This document shows, piece after piece, positions 35,503-43,725 of a stretch of 60,148 nt of DNA. Under the pieces are notes generated by a model. It did no database searches. It saw only the letters and a program-made list of their open reading frames with translations, and was not told where the DNA came from. Source of the DNA: Pirellulaceae bacterium (GTDB lineage: Bacteria; Planctomycetota; Planctomycetia; Pirellulales; Pirellulaceae); assembly GCA_028280445.1 (NCBI GenBank), contig JANQLU010000092.1, forward strand, positions 1 to 60,148, given 5' to 3'. A program made the position numbers and the translations under genes. The first letter of the stretch is position 1, and each line of letters opens with the position of its first letter.

Positions 35503-36045
35503 ATGCCACGAGTCGAGCTGGCCAATCTACCGGCGATTGATTTTGAATTGCCTGATATTGATGGGCAAATGCATCGCCTCGACGATACCGCTTGGCGATT
35601 GATCGTGTTTCATCGCCATTTGGGATGACTGCCCTGCCGAGAGCATTTGACGCAGTTGCGTCAACGAGAATCCGAATTCGCCGACAAACACGTCCAGGTC
35701 TACGTGGTTACGTTTGACGATAATTTTTTGGCTCGGGCGTACGTCGAGCAAACAAGTTTAAAATGGCCGTTGTTGATCGATCGCGAACTAAAATTGTATC
35801 GAGCATTTTCAATGGACCGCGGTACCTGGTGGGCGATCATCAACCCGATTTCCATTTGGAAATATTTGTTGTTGATGTTTCGCGGGCGAAAGTTGCAAAA
35901 ATCGGGCGCAGATTATCGTCAAATGGGCGGTAACGTTTTGATCGATCCAACGGGAAAGATTCGATTTCATTATGTCAGCACTACGCCCCACGATCGTCCA
36001 ACGGTTGATGAAATTTTGGAAGTTGTTGGCTCGGCGGAAGGTTGA
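35503..36045 (+). CDS. Peroxiredoxin-like (AhpC/TSA-type) probable selenoprotein, UxxC
   Basis: Read through one in-frame TGA at 35626-35628, this gives a 181-codon thioredoxin-fold protein. Before the TGA: LPAIDFELPDIDGQMHRLDD and WRLIVFHRHLG. The TGA takes residue 42, directly followed by LPC45REHLTQLRQR; Cys-containing relatives have CxxC-R at this place. After it, VQVYVVTFDDNFLARAYVEQ, GGNVLIDPTGKIRFHY and DRPTVDEILEVV complete the AhpC/TSA or PRXL2/SelU-like fold. Both halves are in one frame with no shift. A hairpin with a short loop follows the TGA at the distance expected for a bacterial SECIS. The likely reading is selenocysteine at the peroxidatic position. The alternative is a gene killed by a nonsense mutation. 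No selA, selB, selC or selD is in the window. Only a weak AGG precedes the ATG. Confidence 0.7.
35626..35664 (+). promoter_or_regulatory. Candidate bacterial SECIS element
   Basis: The UGA (35626-35628) is followed 18 bases later by a perfect 7-bp stem (UUGACGC 35647-35653 with GCGUCAA 35658-35664) capped by AGUU. The UGA-to-loop distance is 25 bases, and G is the second loop base. Both agree with the published general features of bacterial SECIS hairpins, which lie within the coding sequence just after the UGA. The element was found by eye; no folding energy was computed. Confidence 0.6.
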
Positions 36046-36051
36046 GGTTCC

Positions 36052-36103
36052 GGAGCCTCGCCCTCCCAAATCTAAAAACGACCGGTGGGAACCGGCCCTA
36101 CGA
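36052..36103. repeat. Single REP arms (families D and E)
   Basis: GGAGCCTCGCCCTCCC (36052-36067) matches one arm of the element at 40638-40830. ACCGGTGGGAACCGGCCCTA (from 36081) matches the element at 51559. Both lie between the converging ends of the peroxiredoxin-like gene and fhcA, and the second touches the fhcA stop. Confidence 0.65.
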
Positions 36104-37789
36104 ATAATCTAATTCCACGCCGTGAGCCAATGATGCGGCATCGATACCATAATTCCTGAATTGCACGGAATAATTTTCAGAGAACCAGCTTTCGATTTGC
36201 TGGGTGTACATGTCGTCAAAAGCCGGTTGAATGTACAGCGCGTGGCCATCGTGTGGCTGGCAAAGCTCACCGCGATTGACGATCACCGTGCCATTTTTGA
36301 TAACCACTGTCGGCGTTTCAAACATTTTCTGTTTGTCATCATCGGGCAGATAAATGGTGATGTCCGCGTCGGCTCCCGGTCCAAGATGACCTTTGTTTTT
36401 CAAACCGAGCATCCGAGCCGGTCCTGCTCGAGTGATAATCACAATATCATTGAGGCTGTATTCGCGATCCAGGTCAGCCAGTTGCGTTACCTGCGAGATT
36501 TTGGGATGAACCCTCGCAAGTGCTTCGCGGCGAAACGCGCTATCCATCAAAAGTTTGATAATTTGAGGATACGCCATGAAAGAACCGCCGTTGGGGTGAT
36601 CCGTACTCATGGCAACTTTCCACGGATCGTTGACCATCAAATACCACTCCAACCCGATTGCCCATTGGAGTGCGTGAATCAAACTTTTGTTTTTGTATTC
36701 GATCGGAGAAACCCCGCAACCCGATTCGAGCTCGGTGTCGGATGCGAACCATTTTTTTCCACTGACATTCTGCAAATAGTAGCCCAGGGGACTGTCGCCG
36801 GTCATGCTCGTCGTTGGGCCAAACATCACCTGTCCGACATCGACCGTCAAACCATCGCTGGAATTAACGAAATCGGCCAGCGGTTCGACGCGGGAACAAA
36901 ACGTATCTTCGTCCACATCGCCGCCTCCGTAGCTGTGAAATTGAATGTGGGCCAAGTGAGCACGGTTTCCCTGCAGTGTTTTCATGGTTTCCAACGTGGT
37001 AGTCCAATTTCCCGGGAAACCAAGATTGTTGCAGTGAATGTGCACGGGATGCGGCAACCCCAGAAAATTCGAAGCGCGAGTACTTGACGAAATGATTTGG
37101 CGGGGCGTAACGTCAAAATGATCGATCGGTTGATCGAGGTCAGTCGCATTGCCGGAGGGTTTCTGTTTCCACAACTCGGGACCGCCCGGGTTAACAATTT
37201 TCGGAGCGTACGCTTTTGCCGAACCGATGAGCCAAGCCAAAAAGTTTTGCAAACTGGTTTCATCACGATTTTTGATCGTGTTCATCACAAAATGATTGTT
37301 TCCAACCAACACAAAAAAGCCTTTGTCGATACAGGGCGTGTCGGCAAATTCGTCGTGAACATGACGCGCGTGCAACGGAGTGACGGCGGCATCAAACGCC
37401 GTGGTGTAGCCCATCCCGATGTACTTGTAACCGGTCGTGAAAGTGCTGGGAACGCTGCCGAACGTGCCGCTGCGAGTTAGGCGAGTCCGGCGCAAAGGTT
37501 CGTGGCGACGTTTTTCTTCGGGTTGCATTTTCCGCGCCGCGTTGACTTTGGGCCCGGCAATGTGGCAATGCATATCGACGCCGCCGGGCATCACGACCAT
37601 TCCCGCTGCGTCAATACGGTAAGTCGGTTTGGCATCGACGTCGCTGGGCGCCTGAACGATCTTGCCATCGGCGATCCAAATATCGCGGATTTGCCCGTCG
37701 ATTCCGTTTGCCGGATCGTAAACAGTTCCACCACTAACGCAGGTTGTTTCAGTCATCGTCGTTGCTGTTCCAGGATGATTCGATGTCAT
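36098..37789 (-). CDS. fhcA: Formylmethanofuran dehydrogenase / formyltransferase-hydrolase subunit A
   Basis: A 563-residue amidohydrolase-fold protein. Residues about 13-65 (GGTVYDPANGIDGQIRDIWI, then MPGGVDMHCHIAG with the metal-binding HxH) and later blocks (NNHFVMNT, HVHDEFADTPC, HIHCNNLGFPGNW, MSTDHPNGGSF, GHLGPGADADITIY) are characteristic of FmdA/FhcA, the subunit that releases or loads formyl groups on methanofuran or its bacterial analogue in the tetrahydromethanopterin C1 pathway. Planctomycetes are among the few bacteria with this pathway. Subunits B, C and D, mch and mtdB are not in this window, so the genes are scattered or only A is here. The start may instead be ATG 37756. It is preceded by a lipoprotein gene. 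Confidence 0.9.
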   Translation of the reverse strand: MTSNHPGTATTMTETTCVSGGTVYDPANGIDGQIRDIWIADGKIVQAPSDVDAKPTYRIDAAGMVVMPGGVDMHCHIAGPKVNAARKMQPEEKRRHEPLRRTRLTRSGTFGSVPSTFTTGYKYIGMGYTTAFDAAVTPLHARHVHDEFADTPCIDKGFFVLVGNNHFVMNTIKNRDETSLQNFLAWLIGSAKAYAPKIVNPGGPELWKQKPSGNATDLDQPIDHFDVTPRQIISSSTRASNFLGLPHPVHIHCNNLGFPGNWTTTLETMKTLQGNRAHLAHIQFHSYGGGDVDEDTFCSRVEPLADFVNSSDGLTVDVGQVMFGPTTSMTGDSPLGYYLQNVSGKKWFASDTELESGCGVSPIEYKNKSLIHALQWAIGLEWYLMVNDPWKVAMSTDHPNGGSFMAYPQIIKLLMDSAFRREALARVHPKISQVTQLADLDREYSLNDIVIITRAGPARMLGLKNKGHLGPGADADITIYLPDDDKQKMFETPTVVIKNGTVIVNRGELCQPHDGHALYIQPAFDDMYTQQIESWFSENYSVQFRNYGIDAASLAHGVELDYS

Positions 37790-37833
37790 TCCGTTGATAG
37801 ATAATTTCGGCGATCAGCGCCGCAAACTCTACC

Positions 37834-38286
37834 CTACTTGGATTCCAGAAGCTCTCTTAAGCGGTTTTCAAATTCGATACGTGATAGCGTGGCCCGAAAA
37901 TAGTCATGTTTGTCGCTTGGCGTGTCAATCCGCAAGGGAATTGGCCCGTCATCCGCCAGAAAGAAACTGATCCGCCATTTTTGATTTGATTGTCCATCGA
38001 TGAAATACGTCGCTACACTTTCCCATTTCAGCGCGTTGTTTTCCGGTGTGACTTCTTCACCCATCAAATCCAGCAACGCTTGAAAGTTTTCCGGTTGAAC
38101 ATCGTAGAACTGCCCGTTGCTCAGTTCAACACGAAAACGAATGATTTGGGATTTGTTTGGTAGATCCAAAGCAGAGATTTTGATAGGAGGATCGTCGGGT
38201 GCAGCCTGTTCAACAGACTTTTTGCTACAGCCGATGAAAATCAAGGTGGTCGCCAGCAGCAAACCTGAAACGCGAGCTATTGCCAT
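37834..38286 (-). CDS. Small lipoprotein of unknown function
   Basis: A 150-residue protein with a lipoprotein signal: hydrophobic SGLLLATTLIFIG then Cys20, which would be lipidated. The mature part is hydrophilic with predicted beta strands (IRFRVELSNGQFYDVQPENF, KWRISFFLAD) and no family recognised. The ATG at 38286 is chosen because it places the signal peptide at the N-terminus; the frame is open further upstream, but that stretch overlaps the terminator of the preceding gene. It precedes fhcA by 44 bases on the same strand. Confidence 0.7.
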   Translation of the reverse strand: MAIARVSGLLLATTLIFIGCSKKSVEQAAPDDPPIKISALDLPNKSQIIRFRVELSNGQFYDVQPENFQALLDLMGEEVTPENNALKWESVATYFIDGQSNQKWRISFFLADDGPIPLRIDTPSDKHDYFRATLSRIEFENRLRELLESK

Positions 38287-38322
38287 TGTTGTAGCAAATA
38301 AATTTTTGATTTTGATATCAAG

Positions 38323-38356
38323 AAAAAACCGGCGACTGTTGTCGAACAATCGCCGG
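38323..38356 (-). terminator. Rho-independent terminator after the S9 peptidase gene
   Basis: Read on the minus strand, CCGGCGATTGTT and AACAGTCGCCGG form a 12-base stem with one mismatch and a 4-base loop, followed directly by six T residues. It lies 35 bases past the peptidase stop and before the lipoprotein start. Confidence 0.85.
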
Positions 38357-38390
38357 ACCAATGATAACCACTTTTTGTTACTTTGGCTGG

Positions 38391-40439
38391 TTATTTTTCT
38401 TTTTTCTGTTTCGCGAACGCTTCGGCCAAACCTTGAGCGCCGCCGATGCCTGCCGGGACGTCGAATTTGGCACCTTTGAAAGCGTCACCGATTTTTTCAA
38501 ATCGACCACCGAGATGTTCGGCCAAAAACGATTCGGTCACAGCAAAGAAAGCTTGATTATTCTCGGGACGTTTAAAACCATGTCCTTCTTCGGGGAACAG
38601 CATGTAGGTCACGGGAATATTGCTTTTTTTCATGGCCGCCACGATTTGATCCGATTCCGCTTGCTTGACCCGCGGGTCTTTTGCGCCCTGGGCAATCAGC
38701 AATGGCCGTTTGATATTTTTGACTTTGTTCAACGGCGACGCGTCGTTCAAAATTTTGCGGCCTTCTTCGGTATCCCAATCGCCGATACGATTTTTCATCA
38801 TCGGCATCATGGGCATCCAGTACGGCGGTGGGTTTTTCAGCAGCGTCATCAGACTGCTGGGACCAACGATATCGACGCCACAGGCAAATGTATCGGGTGT
38901 ATAAGTCAACCCGACCAGTGTTGCATAACCGCCGTAACTGCCGCCCATGATCGCAACTTTGTCTTTGATCGCGATTTTTTCATCAACTGCCCATTTCACA
39001 GCATCGATCAAATCATCGTGCATTTTTTTGGACCATTGCAGATTGGCCGCATTGATGAATTTTTTGCCAAACCCTGTCGAGCCGCGATAGTTCACGGCGA
39101 GGACGGCGTACCCACGATTGGCCAACAACTGGTGCAGAGGATTGTAGCCCCAGTTGTCGCGGGCCCACGGGCCACCGTGGACGAGCAAGACCATTGGAAT
39201 CGCTTTGTCCGGACGGCCATTGTTGTCTTTGTCACTACCTTTGGGCAGCGTCAGGTAGCTGACCAGGTTCAAACCATCTCGCGATTTAATCACAACTGGA
39301 TGCATTTTTACCAGTGGCAATTTTTCCAACTCGGGGCGATGGCTGAACAGAAATTTGGCAGATTTTTTGTTGCGATCGTACAGATAATATTTGATCGGTC
39401 CGTTGTCCAATTCAAATGCAACGACCCAAGTTTTGTCGTTGTGTGAACGGTCGACAACGTCCAGTTCGCCGTCGGCAACCGTTCCCAAGTATTTCAGGTC
39501 TGCTCGAATACTGTCGTCGAGAATTTCCCATTTTGTTCGATCGTAAGTGTATCCAACTGCTTGAACCGTCAACTTGGTCGGGTGAATCATGGCGTCGTTG
39601 ACGTCCGCTTTGTCCGTGGCAAAGATCTGTTTGACCTTTCCAGTTTTCAAGTTGTAAGACGTCAGTGCTGCCGTATCACGACCACGACTGTCGGTCATAT
39701 AAACATTTTCACCAGAGCTATCAAAACCCATGGGAGACGTGGTCATCATATCTTCGGAAACGATTTTAAAGATTGGGGACCAACCAGCTTCCGATTGTTT
39801 GTCAGCCTTAAAGACTTGCAGTTCCGCTTTGGGCGTGATCGAAAACGACAGTTTCACATTGTAGTTGTCGTCGGCCAGGAATCCGGCGTATCGGTCATTT
39901 TTGACCACCAATTGGCGCTCGCCCGAAATAATGTTGATTTTGTAAATATCGTGAAAAAATCGTTTGCCGCGATTGTTGATGCCGACGAGGATTTCTCGTG
40001 GAAATTTGTGAGAGACGTTGGTGACTTGTGCGCGGATTTTCTCGAACGGTGTCAAGTCAACCACTTTTTTTGAATCAATGTCTACCGAATACAGATGGAA
40101 ATCTTCGTCACCGTTATCATCCTGCAGAAACAAAATGTGTTGATTCGTGTAGGCCCAAAAATATTGACGAATTCCTGTAGTTTTATCATCGGTCAGAGCT
40201 CGTGCGTTGGTCAGATCCTCGACCGGTGCGACCCAGACGTTGAGAATGCCGTCTTTAGGCGCCAACCAGCTCAGGTATTTGCCGTCGGGGCTGATTCTGG
40301 CTTGAGCTTTTTTGGGGTTTCCAAACAGTTTTTCTCGCGGGATCAAGTCAACTGTTTCAGGGTTTTGCGCCCAAGCGATCGGCGCCACGATGGTCAGTAA
40401 CAAACTGGCCAACATGCAAAAAACCAATTGGCATCGCAT
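38391..40439 (-). CDS. Secreted S9-family (prolyl oligopeptidase-like) peptidase
   Basis: A 682-residue exported serine peptidase. A signal peptide occupies residues 1-24 (ASLLLTIVAPIAWA). Residues about 30-400 form a beta-propeller (repeated strands such as ISPDGKYLSWLAPKDG). The alpha/beta-hydrolase domain follows with the nucleophile elbow GGSYGGYATL (Ser near 500), the Asp in GAKDPRVKQAE (near 588) and the His in EEGHGFKRPEN (near 619), and an oxyanion segment LVHGGPWARDNWGYN. The triad is complete. Such enzymes trim or degrade peptides in the periplasm or outside the cell. AAAGGA lies 8 bases before the ATG. A clear terminator follows. The 198 bases between its promoter side and the repeats at 40638 hold no gene. 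Confidence 0.93.
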   Translation of the reverse strand: MRCQLVFCMLASLLLTIVAPIAWAQNPETVDLIPREKLFGNPKKAQARISPDGKYLSWLAPKDGILNVWVAPVEDLTNARALTDDKTTGIRQYFWAYTNQHILFLQDDNGDEDFHLYSVDIDSKKVVDLTPFEKIRAQVTNVSHKFPREILVGINNRGKRFFHDIYKINIISGERQLVVKNDRYAGFLADDNYNVKLSFSITPKAELQVFKADKQSEAGWSPIFKIVSEDMMTTSPMGFDSSGENVYMTDSRGRDTAALTSYNLKTGKVKQIFATDKADVNDAMIHPTKLTVQAVGYTYDRTKWEILDDSIRADLKYLGTVADGELDVVDRSHNDKTWVVAFELDNGPIKYYLYDRNKKSAKFLFSHRPELEKLPLVKMHPVVIKSRDGLNLVSYLTLPKGSDKDNNGRPDKAIPMVLLVHGGPWARDNWGYNPLHQLLANRGYAVLAVNYRGSTGFGKKFINAANLQWSKKMHDDLIDAVKWAVDEKIAIKDKVAIMGGSYGGYATLVGLTYTPDTFACGVDIVGPSSLMTLLKNPPPYWMPMMPMMKNRIGDWDTEEGRKILNDASPLNKVKNIKRPLLIAQGAKDPRVKQAESDQIVAAMKKSNIPVTYMLFPEEGHGFKRPENNQAFFAVTESFLAEHLGGRFEKIGDAFKGAKFDVPAGIGGAQGLAEAFAKQKKEK

Positions 40440-40637
40440 AAATCGATTCCTTTATTAATCAGAACGTGGGTGTTTTTAAAAGAACTGGGTCAAACAGATC
40501 CCAAGCACACTGTACGCAGTTTTTACCGAATTGTTTCCCCGAGGTTTCAGAAACTTAGGAATTTCACAAACCAACGGGCATTTGGCTGAAAACGACGAGC
40601 GTTAGGACGTATTCCAAATTTTTTTGGATGGCTCTTT

Positions 40638-40830
40638 CGGGAGGGCGAGGCTTCTGCCGAGCCGCATTGGGACGAGCTCCCAGCCATGGGCAAAGCCATC
40701 GTGAGCCGCAAGACGCTAACCGCCGGTTCGAAGCGATAACGTACCGGCGGCTAGTGCCTTGCCGCTCACAGGATTCGTGTGCGTGGAACGCACAACACTT
40801 CCTTGGCTCGGCAGGAGCCTCGCCCTCCCG
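40638..40830. repeat. REPIN family D with another REPIN nested inside
   Basis: The outer arms, 40638-40663 (starting CGGGAGGGCGAGGCTT) and 40805-40830, pair at 25 of 26 positions. The 141-base interior contains a decayed family C element. The 419-base gap 40440-40858 contains this composite and nothing else recognisable. Confidence 0.85.
40701..40769. repeat. REPIN family C copy 2, nested
   Basis: Arms 40701-40727 and 40743-40769 pair at 23 of 27 positions with a 15-base loop, matching 22306-22374 in arm length and loop length. Both copies are followed by ACAGGAT. It sits inside the family D element, so it was inserted later or the outer arms formed around it. Confidence 0.85.
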
Positions 40831-40858
40831 AAAACAATCAGACGGTTCGAATTGCGGG

Positions 40859-42319
40859 TCATTTTTTGCTTTTGTTTTTGTTTGACGATTTCTTGCTGTT
40901 GTCCAGCGCCGCCAAGTGCCGATCCAGGAAATCTCGGTCCAAGTAAACGCCGCGGACAAAAACGGATTCAATTTTTCTCGTGTTGGTGATTTTTTCCAGC
41001 GGATTGGCGTTCAACAGGACGACATCTGCCGTTTTTCCAGCTTTGAGACTGCCGTCTGTTTTTTCGGCGCGACGAAAACGAGCGGCATTAATTGTGGCAG
41101 CCCGCAATGCATCGATCGGTTCCAGTCCAGCCTCGACCATCAATTCCAGTTCCGTGTGCAGACTGAATCCGGGAAGGCAAAACGGGTTGAGGCAATCAGT
41201 TCCAGCGATGATCGGTACCTTGGCTTTTTGCATCGTCGCCAAAATTTTCATATTTTGCTTGAGCAAGACGCGGGAACGCTTGATCGCTGTTTCGTCAAGT
41301 TTTGTGCTTCGTTGTTTGGGTGCAATAAAGCGAGCAAAAGCAATCGGTATATATTTCAGATTGGGATTTTTCTGAACTTTGTCCTCAGTGAGATAAGCCA
41401 GATTTCGGAGCACCGTCAACGTTGGACATTGGTACGTGTCATTTTTGGCAAATTTTTCAAACAGTTTTTTTGCCTTGTCTTCGTCATAGGTTTCTAGTGC
41501 CTTGGACACGATTTCTCGGCGGAGTTTTCTGTCCTTGGCTACGGCGCGTGGCGAATCGTCGCTGTTCCGGCGCGCGGTCAGTCGCTTGCGAAGCTCGGTC
41601 TCTGCGCTCGAACAAGCCAATAAGATTTCGTATAGATGCTCCATCGAACGTTGGCCGGCGTCGGAAGCTTCGGCGGCGGAAACCATAATGGGCACGTGCC
41701 CTGCGAAATCCAACTTGTTTTCCTTGCAAGCTTTAGCAATGGCGAAATAAGCGTCACGCGGGAGGAACGAATAAACTTTGACGAACTCCGATTTTTGCTT
41801 CAACACTTTTTGAACGGCCTCGCGACCCTGATCGGCATTTTTGGCAACGATCGAACCCGACCAATAAGGGTCCGGACCATCAACAATCGTGCTGCCTATG
41901 ACCATCTGAGGTCCAAGTTTTTTACGCTCCGCAAAGTTTTTTTTCCAAGTATGGTGCTGCGGGATTCCCCACATGAATCGGACTCCCGTCACCCCGTTGA
42001 GCGGGAACAATTGCATTGATTTTTCGTCGTACCAATGGATATGCATGTCCCACAAACCGGGGATGGCATACTTGCCAGAGCCATCGATTCGTTGTGCGGA
42101 TTTTGGAACGGAGATTGAACTTGCCGGGCCGATCGTTTCGATCTTGCCGTCTTTCAAAATAATCGTCTGCGATTTTTGAATTTTTCCCGATTCGACATCA
42201 ACGCAATTGACATTCGTGATGGCGTACTGCGAAACATCTTGAGCTGTCGTTGGGGTCACCAGAATCGAAGCAGCAAAGATGAAAAACATACGCGGAAAAC
42301 GACGAGCAATACGGAACAT
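40859..42319 (-). CDS. Exported amidohydrolase (imidazolonepropionase-like)
   Basis: A 486-residue protein with a signal peptide (residues about 8-26, FFIFAASILVTPTTA). The metal-dependent hydrolase barrel has HxH at H93/H95 (LWDMHIHWYDE), a candidate bridging Lys in FVKVYSF, later His in FAGHVP and SMEHLYE, and Asp in IIAGTDCLN. A beta-sandwich closes the chain (SLKAGKTADVVLLNANPLEK). Relatives hydrolyse dipeptides, cyclic amides or related bonds, and the substrate cannot be inferred here. The C-terminal tail is Lys/Asn/Ser-rich. It is transcribed away from the repeat-filled gap upstream of the S9 peptidase. Confidence 0.9.
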   Translation of the reverse strand: MFRIARRFPRMFFIFAASILVTPTTAQDVSQYAITNVNCVDVESGKIQKSQTIILKDGKIETIGPASSISVPKSAQRIDGSGKYAIPGLWDMHIHWYDEKSMQLFPLNGVTGVRFMWGIPQHHTWKKNFAERKKLGPQMVIGSTIVDGPDPYWSGSIVAKNADQGREAVQKVLKQKSEFVKVYSFLPRDAYFAIAKACKENKLDFAGHVPIMVSAAEASDAGQRSMEHLYEILLACSSAETELRKRLTARRNSDDSPRAVAKDRKLRREIVSKALETYDEDKAKKLFEKFAKNDTYQCPTLTVLRNLAYLTEDKVQKNPNLKYIPIAFARFIAPKQRSTKLDETAIKRSRVLLKQNMKILATMQKAKVPIIAGTDCLNPFCLPGFSLHTELELMVEAGLEPIDALRAATINAARFRRAEKTDGSLKAGKTADVVLLNANPLEKITNTRKIESVFVRGVYLDRDFLDRHLAALDNSKKSSNKNKSKK

Positions 42320-42468
42320 CGACAGTTCTTTCGTTTGATGAAGGTATTTTTGTTTGGATATCGACGATCACGAAATCCGAGACACATCATACAAAATCTG
42401 AAACCAATTTGCGCGAAACTGGACGACGGATTCGTGGTGCGAGAATTGTGTTTTTGATAACGTTCGGG

Positions 42469-42550
42469 GTAAAAAAGGGGGCGGGAGTCAATTGCCGAAA
42501 CGGCCCCTTCGAGTGCTTATGCACAATTGACTTCCGACCCTTTTTTTTAC
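42469..42550. repeat. REPIN family F copy 1, overlapping the kptA stop
   Basis: Arms 42469-42494 (GTAAAAAAGGGGGCGGGAGT onward) and 42524-42550 are nearly complementary around a 29-base centre. The right arm ends in poly-T/AC, so on the minus strand GTAAAA supplies the TAA stop codon of kptA (42547-42549). A perfect relative is at 58821-58939. Confidence 0.85.
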
Positions 42551-43092
42551 CCGCGACTTAAAAAATCGGGTGGGACATGTTCCGTCAACCAGACATGGTT
42601 GCCTGTCACAAAAAATTCATGACCGGATTCAAACATGGATTTTGCGTCAATCGACAACACGACTGGTTTGCCATGTCGCGAGCCGACTTGAACCATGGTT
42701 TGGTAGTTCGTTGACAAATGGACGTGTTGCCGAGTGCCTTTGATCAAGCCGTGTTCCAGGATCGACTCGAGAAATCGTGTGGCTGTGCCGTGATAAAGCA
42801 TGTCGGGCGGCTTAACCGGTTCGTAGTCCATTTCGATTTGGACTGAATGTCCTTGCCGAGCGCGAATCAAGGATAGGTCGCCGGACAGTTCAAAACGTTG
42901 TTTGTCGTTTTCTGTGATGACATTTTCCAAGGTTTCCAGTGAAACGTGAAACCCGGATCTTGCCAGTGCGTCGAGCAGCTGGTCAACACTGGTCCAGCCT
43001 CCTCGACTCAACTCAATGCCGATGGATTCTGGGGCATGGCGCAGAACATAACTGAGTCGTTTGCTGATTTGTTTGATATGATGAGATTTCAT
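42547..43092 (-). CDS. kptA: RNA 2'-phosphotransferase (Tpt1/KptA)
   Basis: Transfers an internal RNA 2'-phosphate to NAD+, giving ADP-ribose cyclic phosphate and nicotinamide. The 181-residue protein shows the family's conserved blocks: RLSYVLRHAPESIGIEL with the catalytic Arg-His, GGWTSVDQLLDAL, LIRARQGHS, LYHGTATRFLESILEHGLI and RQHVHLSTN. The ATG at 43092 is used; a GTG at 43098 would overlap the pncA stop. Bacterial targets are unknown, since bacteria lack the fungal-type tRNA splicing that leaves 2'-phosphates. It is the last gene of the pncB-nrtR-pncA operon. Its stop codon lies inside a palindromic repeat, so the original C-terminus may have been altered by the insertion. Confidence 0.93.
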   Translation of the reverse strand: MKSHHIKQISKRLSYVLRHAPESIGIELSRGGWTSVDQLLDALARSGFHVSLETLENVITENDKQRFELSGDLSLIRARQGHSVQIEMDYEPVKPPDMLYHGTATRFLESILEHGLIKGTRQHVHLSTNYQTMVQVGSRHGKPVVLSIDAKSMFESGHEFFVTGNHVWLTEHVPPDFLSRG

Positions 43093-43094
43093 GT

Positions 43095-43715
43095 TCACTG
43101 GGATGTCAGAGTTCCAGATTCAACCAGTTCGATGCCCGCCGCCGACATTTCCGCGAACGCGCGGTCGCAATCGCCGTCTCGCAGATTGACTCCACGGACA
43201 CCATCGGTGACGACCGTGGTTTGGAAGCCAAGATCGATTGCGTCGAGTGCCGTAAATTTAACGCAGTAATCGGTTGCCACACCAACCAGAGTCACCTCCG
43301 ATACATTTTGTTCGCGCAAAAACGTTTCCAAGCCGGTTGCCTTGCGCCTTGCGTTGTCAAAAAAGCCACTGTAGCTGTCGATTTGCGGGTCCGTTCCTTT
43401 TTGAATCACTCGATGGATCCGGTCGGTCTGCAATGTGGCGCAGAATTCAGCGCCATGAGTATTCTGGATGCAGTGATCCGGCCACATCATCTGTTGCAGC
43501 CCGTTGAGCTGGATCACATCGCCGACCTCGGTGTGCGGATGGTTGCTGGCAAACGAATGGTGATCTGCAGGGTGCCAATCTTGCGTTGCCACGACCCACG
43601 CGTAATGTGGCATCAACTGGTTGGCAATCGGAATAACGGCATTGCCATCGGGCACTGGCAACGACCCGTCGGGCATGAAATCGTTTTGAATATCAATCAG
43701 CAGGAGCGCTTTCAT
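43095..43715 (-). CDS. pncA: Nicotinamidase
   Basis: Hydrolyses nicotinamide to nicotinate in NAD salvage. The 206-residue cysteine hydrolase has the catalytic triad at D8 (LLLIDIQNDF), K106 (VIQKGTDP) and C151 (VATDYCVKFTA). Metal ligands come from the TQDWHPADHHSF and WPDHCIQNTHGAEF segments. A cis-peptide VGVATDYC pattern is present. The frame is open to 43823, but the ATG at 43715 begins exactly at the conserved first strand. It lies 10 bases after nrtR and its stop touches the kptA start, showing operon structure. Confidence 0.95.
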   Translation of the reverse strand: MKALLLIDIQNDFMPDGSLPVPDGNAVIPIANQLMPHYAWVVATQDWHPADHHSFASNHPHTEVGDVIQLNGLQQMMWPDHCIQNTHGAEFCATLQTDRIHRVIQKGTDPQIDSYSGFFDNARRKATGLETFLREQNVSEVTLVGVATDYCVKFTALDAIDLGFQTTVVTDGVRGVNLRDGDCDRAFAEMSAAGIELVESGTLTSQ

Positions 43716-43725
43716 GGGATGATTC

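Noticed and set aside
35647..36045. Shorter independent gene starting after the internal TGA
   Set aside because: A TTG-initiated fragment would lack the first beta strands and the active-site position of the thioredoxin fold; the upstream frame continues the same domain.
38361..39446. 361-codon plus-strand open frame opposite the S9 peptidase
   Set aside because: It overlaps a clear peptidase with an intact catalytic triad and has no ribosome-binding site or domain; antisense shadow.
40564..40971. Open frame containing GEAPAEP
   Set aside because: It is the translation of nested REPIN elements upstream of the amidohydrolase 3' end; no coding evidence.
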